Shown here piece after piece: positions 25,611 to 31,263 of a stretch of 31,263 nt of DNA; the first letter of the stretch is position 1; the number at the start of each line of letters is the position of its first letter. Source of the DNA: Lentzea aerocolonigenes (GTDB lineage Bacteria > Actinomycetota > Actinomycetes > Mycobacteriales > Pseudonocardiaceae). The translations under genes were made by a program, and so were the position numbers. Location of the stretch: assembly GCF_000955955.1 (NCBI RefSeq), contig NZ_JYJG01000303.1:1-31263 (forward strand), given 5' to 3'. The notes beneath the pieces are model-generated. The model was not told where the DNA came from. It was given only the letters and a program-made list of their open reading frames with translations, and did not search any database.

Positions 25611-27410
25611 ATGCAGCACGGTCATCCCGGCAGCCAACCCGATGAGGGTGGCGAGCTGAACCAGGGCAACAATTCTGCTGAGCTGACAGCGCAGATCAGG
25701 TTCCTCGAGGACGAGATCGCGTCGTTGCGTCGCAAGCTGACCGAGTCACCGCGCCACGTGCGGTTGCTCGAGCAGCGCTTGGCTGAGGCGACAGAGCGCG
25801 TCAGCCAGCTGACCGAGCGAAACACGAAGCTCATAGACACCCTCCGCGAAGCACGAAGCCAACTGCTCGCGCTGCGTGAGGAGGTCGACCGGCTGGCCCA
25901 ACCCCCCAGCGGGTACGGCGTCTTCATGGCGCGCTTCGACGACGGAACGGTCGACGTCTTCACGTCCGGCCGCCGGATGCGGGTCGCCGTGTCCCCGGCG
26001 GTCGAGCCGGAGAAGCTGTCGTTCGGCCAGTCGCTGCGCCTCAACGAAGCGCTGACCGTCGTCGAGGCCGGCGGGTTCGAGCGCTCGGGTGAGGTCTGCG
26101 CACTGCGGGAGGTGCTCACCGACGACGAGGGTGAGGACACGATCGCGCGGGCGCTGGTCGTCGGCCACGCGGACGAGGAGAGGGTGGTCTGGCTCGCCCA
26201 GCCGCTGCTCGACTCGCCGCTCAAGCCGGGCGACTCGCTGCTGGTCGACTCGAAGGCGGGCTTCGCCTACGAGCGGGTCCCCAAGGCCGAGGTCGAGGAC
26301 CTCGTGCTCGAGGAGGTCCCGGACATCGACTACAGCGACATCGGTGGCCTCTCCCGGCAGATCGAGCAGATCCGCGACGCCGTGGAGCTGCCGTTCCTGC
26401 ACGCCGACCTCTTCCGCGAGTACGAGCTGCGCCCGCCCAAGGGCGTGCTGCTCTACGGCCCTCCCGGCTGCGGCAAGACGCTCATCGCCAAGGCGGTGGC
26501 GAACTCGCTGGCCAAGAAGGTGCGGGAGATCCGCGGCGAGACGGACAAGCAGGCCAAGTCGTACTTCCTGAACATCAAGGGCCCCGAGCTCCTCAACAAG
26601 TTCGTCGGTGAGACCGAGCGGCACATCCGCCTGATCTTCCAGCGGGCTCGTGAGAAGGCGTCCGACGGCACTCCGGTGATCGTGTTCTTCGACGAGATGG
26701 ACTCGATCTTCCGCACCCGTGGTTCCGGTGTGTCGTCCGACGTCGAGACGACGATCGTGCCCCAGCTCCTCGCCGAGATCGACGGCGTCGAGGGCCTGGA
26801 GAACGTCATCGTCATCGGCGCCTCCAACCGTGAGGACATGATCGACCCGGCGATCCTCCGCCCCGGCCGCCTCGACGTGAAGATCAAGATCGAGCGACCG
26901 GACGCCGAGGGCGCGAAGGACATCTTCAACAAGTACCTGACGCCCAACCTCCCGCTGCACGCCGACGACCTCGCCGAGTTCGGCGGCGACCCGAAGGCCT
27001 GCATCGAGGGCATGGTGCAGCACACCGTGGAGCGCATGTACGAGGAGTCCGAGGACAACCGGTTCCTGGAGGTCACCTACGCCAACGGTGACAAGGAGGT
27101 CCTGTACTTCCGGGACTTCAACTCCGGCGCCATGATCCAGAACATCGTCGACAGGGCGAAGAAGGCAGCGATCAAGTCGCTGCTGGACACCAAGCAGCCC
27201 GGACTCTCCGTCCGGCACCTGCAGGCCGCCATCCTCGACGAGTTCGCCGAGAACGAGGACCTGCCGAACACGACGAACCCGGACGACTGGGCTCGCATCT
27301 CGGGCAAGAAGGGCGAGCGGATCGTCTACATCCGCACGCTCGTCACCGGGAAGAACCAGGACGCCGGCCGCGCGATCGACACGGCCACGAACACCGGCAC
27401 CTACCTGTAG
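25611..27410 (+). CDS. arc: Proteasome-associated AAA ATPase ARC/Mpa
   Basis: 599 aa hexameric unfoldase that recognises pupylated proteins and feeds them to the 20S proteasome. Order: N-terminal coiled coil (about residues 20-85, [19 protein letters not shown]), which binds Pup; two OB folds (about 95-240); the AAA domain with Walker A GPPGCGKT (283-290) and Walker [11 protein letters not shown] (D361, E362); arginine-finger segment ILRPGRLD. The C-terminus ends GTYL, a variant of the GQYL motif that docks on the proteasome, with the penultimate Tyr kept. The Shine-Dalgarno GGAGGAGG precedes ATG 25611. No dop, pup, prcB, prcA or pafA lies within the following 3.8 kb. The transcript ends at the terminator at 27423-27459. 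Confidence 0.97.
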   Translation: MQHGHPGSQPDEGGELNQGNNSAELTAQIRFLEDEIASLRRKLTESPRHVRLLEQRLAEATERVSQLTERNTKLIDTLREARSQLLALREEVDRLAQPPSGYGVFMARFDDGTVDVFTSGRRMRVAVSPAVEPEKLSFGQSLRLNEALTVVEAGGFERSGEVCALREVLTDDEGEDTIARALVVGHADEERVVWLAQPLLDSPLKPGDSLLVDSKAGFAYERVPKAEVEDLVLEEVPDIDYSDIGGLSRQIEQIRDAVELPFLHADLFREYELRPPKGVLLYGPPGCGKTLIAKAVANSLAKKVREIRGETDKQAKSYFLNIKGPELLNKFVGETERHIRLIFQRAREKASDGTPVIVFFDEMDSIFRTRGSGVSSDVETTIVPQLLAEIDGVEGLENVIVIGASNREDMIDPAILRPGRLDVKIKIERPDAEGAKDIFNKYLTPNLPLHADDLAEFGGDPKACIEGMVQHTVERMYEESEDNRFLEVTYANGDKEVLYFRDFNSGAMIQNIVDRAKKAAIKSLLDTKQPGLSVRHLQAAILDEFAENEDLPNTTNPDDWARISGKKGERIVYIRTLVTGKNQDAGRAIDTATNTGTYL

Positions 27411-27422
27411 GACGGCTCGAAA

Positions 27423-27459
27423 CGAAACCGCCCCGGTCATCTCGGCCGGGGCGGTTTCG
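27423..27459. terminator. Bidirectional terminator after the ATPase gene
   Basis: CGAAACCGCCCCGG and CCGGGGCGGTTTCG form a perfect 14-bp stem with a 9-nt loop, 12 nt after the ATPase stop. It also lies downstream of the convergent unknown gene ending at 27487. The A/T-containing stem base gives a short U-rich end on both strands. Confidence 0.9.
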
Positions 27460-27486
27460 TGTTCCGGGCGGACAGGGCGAGGATGG

Positions 27487-28311
27487 TCAGCCGTGGCCGT
27501 CCAGATGGCGCTCCATCCGCCACATGGCCAGCCGGGCCTCCTCGTCCGCGCCGGTCCCTCGCGGGTTGCCGCGCCGGAGCTCGGCGGCTTTGCGGCTGAT
27601 CCAGAGCTGTTTGCCCTCGGCCTCCCCGGCACGCCACCCCCTCGAGAAGCAGCAGGAGTCGCGCTGCTCGACGGGAACGTCCATCGGCCGCGGAGCCAGT
27701 CGCAGGTCGCCGTGTTCGGTGGCGATCTTCTTGGCGGCGGCGTGCGTCACGACGTAGTCCGGCTGCTCCTCGCACGGGCCGGGATGCGGAGGCACGTACG
27801 GCCCTTTGGGCAGTGCCATCATCCTGCGGTCGTGTTCCGGCAGTTCGTCGCCGAAAGCGCGGTCGATCGCCATCGGACGGCCGTCGCCCACCTTGTTGCG
27901 CAGCCACCAGTCGGCGTCCGTCAGCCGGTTCAGCGCCTCCTGCACCGCCGGCGGGATCTTGCGGCCCCACCGGCTGTCGATCAGCGCCTGCCGGATCTTC
28001 ATGGCCTTGCGCCGGTCCTCGGGCGTGCGGGCGGTGAGGTCGGGCGGCCAGTACTGCTCGGGCCTGCGGCGTTCCTGCCGCGGTTCCTGCTTCTCGAAGG
28101 CCTGCGCGACGTCGTCGCGGTGGTCGATCCACCACTTGGCGTCCACCAGTGAGGTGAGCCGTGCCCAGTCCATGTCGGACATGGCGAACTGCCACTTGTC
28201 GCCCCAGCGTGCGCGGACGTACCGGTTGCGGATGTCCACCGCCCAGGCCTGCTGGCGCGGACTGCCCGTGGTGAGGTCGGGCAGCACACCGTCCCATCGG
28301 ACACGGCGCAT
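27487..28311 (-). CDS. Unknown protein with two GSxRQxAWAxxIR/WWI modules
   Basis: 274 aa, not assigned to a named family. Two copies of a Trp-rich helical module: residues 11-65 (PDLTTGSPRQQAWAVDIR ... DAKWWIDHRDD) and 90-140 (PDLTARTPEDRRKAMKIR ... DADWWLRNKVGD). The first resembles the GSxKQxAWAxxIR...WWIDxR motif I recall from uncharacterised bacterial and phage proteins. The C-terminal third has a Cys pair (RDSCCFSRGWRAGEAEGKQLW) and is rich in Arg, Glu and Trp. There is no signal peptide or membrane helix, so it is probably cytoplasmic. ATG 28311 follows GGAG by 8 nt; the frame remains open upstream but that part lacks coding character. Confidence 0.75.
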   Translation of the reverse strand: MRRVRWDGVLPDLTTGSPRQQAWAVDIRNRYVRARWGDKWQFAMSDMDWARLTSLVDAKWWIDHRDDVAQAFEKQEPRQERRRPEQYWPPDLTARTPEDRRKAMKIRQALIDSRWGRKIPPAVQEALNRLTDADWWLRNKVGDGRPMAIDRAFGDELPEHDRRMMALPKGPYVPPHPGPCEEQPDYVVTHAAAKKIATEHGDLRLAPRPMDVPVEQRDSCCFSRGWRAGEAEGKQLWISRKAAELRRGNPRGTGADEEARLAMWRMERHLDGHG

Positions 28312-28455
28312 CGTCGTCGCTCCGTCAGTCGGTTGATCGCCGGACCCCGCCACGTTAGCCGGGGCAGGATGCCCGTTGACCCGTAACGGCGAATCCGCTG
28401 TTCCGGATGCGCGCCGCGGAGGAACATTCGACGCGATGGGCTCGCGGAGAGGGGA

Positions 28456-29358
28456 TTGGCGTTGCGAGAACACTGGTCCTGGCCTGCGATCACCGCCGCG
28501 GGCGGGCTCGGCGCGTTCACCGGCTTGGCCTTTCTCGTCAACGCGATCGTGTCGCCGGATGGTGCGGGGGCGTTCGAGTTCGGCGTCTGGTCGGCTGTGA
28601 TCGCAGGCTCCGCGGTCGTCTTCGTGTTCCTGTTCTTCCACGCCCTTCAGCTCGCGACCGGCTGGCGCGAGGCCGGCGCGCGCGGCCTCGGCCCACTGCT
28701 GTGTTACGTCGCGTTCGCCGCGGCGATCGTGGCCTTCCTGTGGGTGGGTCGCGGGCCGATCACGCAGCTGCGGCCGGCCGCGGCGCTGGCGGTGTCGCGG
28801 GTGCTGGTCGTGGTCGCACTGACCGCGGCCGCGCCGACGGTGCTCGGCCTGTGGCTGGTCAACACGCGGCTGCAACGGATCTCGCGGGCGCTGTCAGCGC
28901 CGACGAACCCGCCGACCCGAGCGGACGCCGTGCTCGCCGATCTGATCGGCTGCCGGCGCGCCGTCGGCGTGTGCCTGACCGTGCTGGCGACGATCATCAC
29001 CATCGCCGTGGTCGGCTCGGGTGCTCAGCGCAGGGCGTTCCTCGCCACCGGTGTCCCGCCGGAGAAGTTCCCGCCCGAGTGGGTGCTGCTCTACGGTGCC
29101 CTGTTCACCGCGATCTCGCTGCTGCTCTACGTGCCCACGTTCGTGGCGTGGCGCACCCGCTGCATGATGTTCGTGGATCAGTGCTATCCGCTGCCCGCCG
29201 ACGCCCGCCCGACCGCGGAGTGGGTCGACGGCCGAACGAGGCTCATCGGCGTCCTCGGCGCGGATGTGACCGTCGCGAAGAGTCTCACCGCCGCCTTCGG
29301 CCTGCTCGCGCCTCTCGCCGTCAGCGTGCTCAGCGTCGTCGTTCCCGGGCTGAAGTGA
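28456..29358 (+). CDS. Multi-pass membrane protein of unknown function
   Basis: 300 aa with about seven to eight hydrophobic segments, e.g. WSAVIAGSAVVFVFLFFHAL, LLCYVAFAAAIVAFLWVG, VLVVVALTAAAPTVLGLWLV, VCLTVLATIITIAVVG and the final LLAPLAVSVLSVVV. It resembles uncharacterised actinobacterial integral membrane proteins; no catalytic motif is visible. The start is a TTG at 28456 placed 6 nt after GGAG; TTG 28462, 6 nt after AGGGGA, is equally possible. It is transcribed divergently from the unknown gene at 27487-28311, 144 bp away, and its end nearly meets the convergent response regulator (3 nt gap). Confidence 0.72.
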   Translation: MALREHWSWPAITAAGGLGAFTGLAFLVNAIVSPDGAGAFEFGVWSAVIAGSAVVFVFLFFHALQLATGWREAGARGLGPLLCYVAFAAAIVAFLWVGRGPITQLRPAAALAVSRVLVVVALTAAAPTVLGLWLVNTRLQRISRALSAPTNPPTRADAVLADLIGCRRAVGVCLTVLATIITIAVVGSGAQRRAFLATGVPPEKFPPEWVLLYGALFTAISLLLYVPTFVAWRTRCMMFVDQCYPLPADARPTAEWVDGRTRLIGVLGADVTVAKSLTAAFGLLAPLAVSVLSVVVPGLK

Positions 29359-29361
29359 GCC

Positions 29362-29991
29362 CTAACCCACGAGGCCGGACTCGTACGCGGCGATCACCAG
29401 CTGGGCGCGGTCGCGGGCGTGCAGCTTCGCCAGCAGGTTCCCGATGTGCGTCTTCACCGTGCCCGTGCTGACGTGCAGCGCGGCCATGATCTCGGCGTTG
29501 GACAGCCCGCGTGCGATCAGCTGCAGCACCTCCTTCTCCCGCTCGGTCAGCACTTCGAGGCCTTTGAGCACCGGAGACGACGGCTTCCGGACGAACTCCG
29601 AGATCAGCCGGCGCGTCACCGACGGCGACAGCAACGACTCGCCCGCGGCCACCACGCGGATCGCGGCCAGCAGCTCGGCCGGCGGCGTGTCCTTCAGCAG
29701 GAAACCCGAGGCACCGGCCCGCAAAGCGCCGAACACGTACTCGTCCAGGTCGAACGTCGTCAGCACCAGCACGCGAGGGCCGTCCAGCAGCCGGGTGGCC
29801 TCGATGCCGTCCATCTCCGGCATGCGGATGTCCATGAGCACGACGTCTGGCGCCGAAGAAGAAGCCAGGGCAACAGCTTCCGCACCGGTACCGGCCTCGC
29901 CCACCACGGTCAGGTCGGGCTCGTTGCCGACGAGCAGCCGGAAGCTCGCCCGCAGCAGGGCCTGGTCGTCGGCGATCAGCACACGGGTCAT
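29362..29991 (-). CDS. LuxR/NarL-family response regulator
   Basis: 209 aa. The receiver domain has acidic residues D8-D9 (LIADDQALLR), phospho-acceptor D54 (VVLMDIRMPEMDG), the switch Thr in VLVLTTFD and Lys in GFLLKDTPP. A LuxR-type helix-turn-helix fills residues of about 145-205 (LTEREKEVLQLIARGLSNAE and VSTGTVKTHIGNLLAKL). ATG 29991 overlaps the histidine kinase stop (ATGA), so kinase and regulator are made together. The likely target is the divergent ABC transporter that starts at 31167, and/or its own operon. Confidence 0.95.
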   Translation of the reverse strand: MTRVLIADDQALLRASFRLLVGNEPDLTVVGEAGTGAEAVALASSSAPDVVLMDIRMPEMDGIEATRLLDGPRVLVLTTFDLDEYVFGALRAGASGFLLKDTPPAELLAAIRVVAAGESLLSPSVTRRLISEFVRKPSSPVLKGLEVLTEREKEVLQLIARGLSNAEIMAALHVSTGTVKTHIGNLLAKLHARDRAQLVIAAYESGLVG

Positions 29992-31055
29992 CGGATCGGC
30001 AGTTCCGCCACGACCCGGAAGCCGCCGTCGGGACCGGGGCCCGCGCTGAACGTGCCGCCGTACACCGCGACCCGTTCGCGCATCCCGATCAACCCGTGTC
30101 CCTCGCCCAACTCCCGCACCCCCGGCCCGTCATCGGTCACCTCGACGCGCACCGACTCGGGCGTCACGGAGACGACCGCGGTGCACGAGGCCGGTGCCGC
30201 GTGTTTCACGACGTTGGTCAGAGCCTCCTGCACGATCCGGTACACCGACAGCCCGGCCCCCTCCGGCACAGCGGCGTCCCCGCGCACCTCCAACGAGACC
30301 CGCACGCCCGCCAGCGACGCGCGATCGGCCAATGAGGCCAGCCCGTCGAGACCGGGGGAGGGCGCCAGGTCCGCGTCCGAGCGCAGCACGCCCAGGAGCC
30401 CGCGCATCTCGGTCAGGGCGGCACGGCTCGTCGAGGAGATGACGTCCAGAGCCTCGTAGGCGTGCTCGGGTGAGCGCACGTGTGCGGCGTTGGCGGCCTG
30501 CACGGCGATCAGGGAAAGGTTGTGCGCCACCACGTCGTGCAGTTCGCGGGCGATGCGCAGCCGTTCGTCGGACAGCGCCTGCTCGGCCCGCTGGGACGTC
30601 TCCCGTTCCAGGAACGACCGGCGCATCCTCGTCGTGTAGCCGATCACCCAGACAGCGCCCATCGCGGCGATCACGACCAGCACGTTCTCCGGTTCGCCGC
30701 CGGACACGCCGGAGATCGCGACCACCGCGACCACGAGTCCGGCGAGCGACCACGTGCGGGAGCGTTCGACGGCCACGGTGTAGAGCGCGAAGCACACCGC
30801 CGCAGTCGGGGCGCCGAGCGCCTGGGTCGGCAGCACCTGGCCGATCACCACCGCCGTCGTGGCGGCCGTGGTGACCGCCAGCACGGGCACCGGCCAGATC
30901 CGCCGGACGGCGACGGGCAGCGCGACGGCGGCGGCGCAGGGCAGGACCAGCCACCACGGCTGATCCCGTTGTTCCACCATCGCGTACGCCACGAGCACGC
31001 CGATCACCACCGCGGCGGCGATGTCGACCAGGTAGAGGTGCAGTCGTGCGATCAC
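29988..31055 (-). CDS. Sensor histidine kinase, NarL-partner type
   Basis: 355 aa. The N-terminal 140 residues hold about five hydrophobic helices with almost no extracellular loops, so signals are probably sensed in the membrane. The dimerisation box LRIARELHDVVAHNLSLIAVQA carries the phospho-accepting H173 of the HisKA_3 type. The HATPase part has IVQEALTNVVKHA (N box), VTDDGPG (G1) and GEGHGLIGMRERV (G2). Start GTG 31055 is chosen because TAGCGT ends 7 nt upstream (leaderless) and because earlier in-frame codons read through the regulatory region. It is first in the two-gene operon and divergent from an ABC transporter. Confidence 0.92.
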   Translation of the reverse strand: MIARLHLYLVDIAAAVVIGVLVAYAMVEQRDQPWWLVLPCAAAVALPVAVRRIWPVPVLAVTTAATTAVVIGQVLPTQALGAPTAAVCFALYTVAVERSRTWSLAGLVVAVVAISGVSGGEPENVLVVIAAMGAVWVIGYTTRMRRSFLERETSQRAEQALSDERLRIARELHDVVAHNLSLIAVQAANAAHVRSPEHAYEALDVISSTSRAALTEMRGLLGVLRSDADLAPSPGLDGLASLADRASLAGVRVSLEVRGDAAVPEGAGLSVYRIVQEALTNVVKHAAPASCTAVVSVTPESVRVEVTDDGPGVRELGEGHGLIGMRERVAVYGGTFSAGPGPDGGFRVVAELPIR

Positions 31056-31062
31056 GGGGCCG

Positions 31063-31068
31063 ACGCTA
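31063..31068 (-). promoter_or_regulatory. Leaderless -10 hexamer of the histidine kinase gene
   Basis: Minus-strand TAGCGT, then 7 nt, then GTG 31055, with no Shine-Dalgarno. It supports this start over the longer open frame. Confidence 0.45.
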
Positions 31069-31091
31069 GCGAGCACCCGGCCGCCACGCCT

Positions 31092-31132
31092 CGGACCACG
31101 GTCCGATTCACGAGTTCGGCCCTCGGTCCGAT
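31092..31132. promoter_or_regulatory. CGGTCCGAT repeats between the kinase and ABC genes
   Basis: CGGACC-AC-GGTCCG (31092-31105) is a perfect dyad. Its right part belongs to CGGTCCGAT (31099-31107), repeated exactly at 31124-31132, 25 bp further on. This suits tandem binding of a response regulator dimer and lies between the divergent starts. Binding is inferred from position. Confidence 0.5.
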
Positions 31133-31166
31133 CCGCTCGACGCCAGGACGGCCGACTCTCTTCCGC

Positions 31167-31263
31167 ATGATCGAGGTGCGGAACCTGACGAAGAGATACG
31201 GCGACACGACAGCGGTGGACGACCTGTCGTTCACCGTCCAACCTGGACGGGTGACCGGGTTCC
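31167..31263 (+). CDS. ABC transporter ATP-binding protein, N-terminal fragment (cut by window end)
   Basis: The first 32 codons only: MIEVRNLTKRYGDTTAVDD, then LSFTVQPGRVTGF, the usual beginning of an ABC ATPase just before Walker A. The rest lies beyond the window. The arrangement, divergent from a NarL-type two-component system with CGGTCCGAT repeats between them, is common for actinobacterial exporters regulated by the neighbouring kinase-regulator pair. No Shine-Dalgarno is visible; GACTCT at 31154-31159 could be a weak -10 giving a leaderless transcript. Confidence 0.85.
   Translation, partial: MIEVRNLTKRYGDTTAVDDLSFTVQPGRVTGF

Noticed and set aside
25746..27632. Long minus-strand frame opposite the proteasomal ATPase
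   Set aside because: Shadow of a highly conserved gene; it also runs through the terminator at 27423-27459.

Overview
High-GC actinobacterial DNA. The closest match I can argue for is the order Pseudonocardiales (Lentzea/Saccharothrix/Amycolatopsis-like); this is inference from protein resemblance, codon use and the bacterial proteasome ATPase, not from a search. From memory, ARC/Mpa, trmI, the RecB-like exonuclease, hisG, hisE, metH and a PAC2 protein also lie together in Mycobacterium tuberculosis (around Rv2115c-Rv2125), so the backbone is a conserved chromosomal block with lineage-specific inserts.

Layout. 1-3080: a MarR/GbsR-type regulator divergent from a two-gene ABC exporter. 3010-5236: an MFS permease and a PAC2-family protein on the minus strand. 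5286-9495: cobalamin-dependent methionine synthase (metH) overlapping a HAD phosphatase. 9492-12893: a tightly overlapping four-gene minus-strand operon with a YbaB-like protein, a long WXG100-like protein and two unknowns, one with an internal duplication; it recalls the EspL-EspB part of type VII secretion loci but has no secretion machinery. 12954-14824: cobalt transporter genes cbtB-cbtA under a cobalamin riboswitch, and a FhuF-like Fe-S protein. 14933-16378: hisE, hisG and a small ABM-domain protein. 16339-19490: a phosphoribosyltransferase, then a secreted polymorphic toxin (beta-propeller, heptad stalk, pretoxin region, C-terminal toxin domain) with a small immunity-like gene. 19524-21133: a TesB-like thioesterase and a RecB-family Fe-S exonuclease. 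21295-23253: a site-2 protease homologue and trmI. 23054-24896: two tandem paralogous Pro/Gln/Gly/Tyr-rich single-pass membrane proteins. 24897-25610: a long intergenic region. 25611-27410: the proteasomal AAA ATPase ARC/Mpa, ending in a strong terminator. 27487-29358: an unknown protein with a duplicated Trp-rich module and a multi-pass membrane protein. 29362-31263: a LuxR-type response regulator and histidine kinase, divergent from an ABC ATPase cut by the window end.

Themes. Cobalamin links metH (B12 enzyme) with cbtBA (cobalt uptake under a B12 riboswitch). Protein turnover is represented by ARC and PAC2, but dop, pup, prcB, prcA and pafA are absent from the window. At least eight genes have a TANNNT -10 hexamer 6-8 nt before the start codon and no Shine-Dalgarno, implying leaderless transcripts; several start choices rest on this. 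The most interesting loci are the secreted toxin/immunity pair and the four-gene WXG100/YbaB operon.
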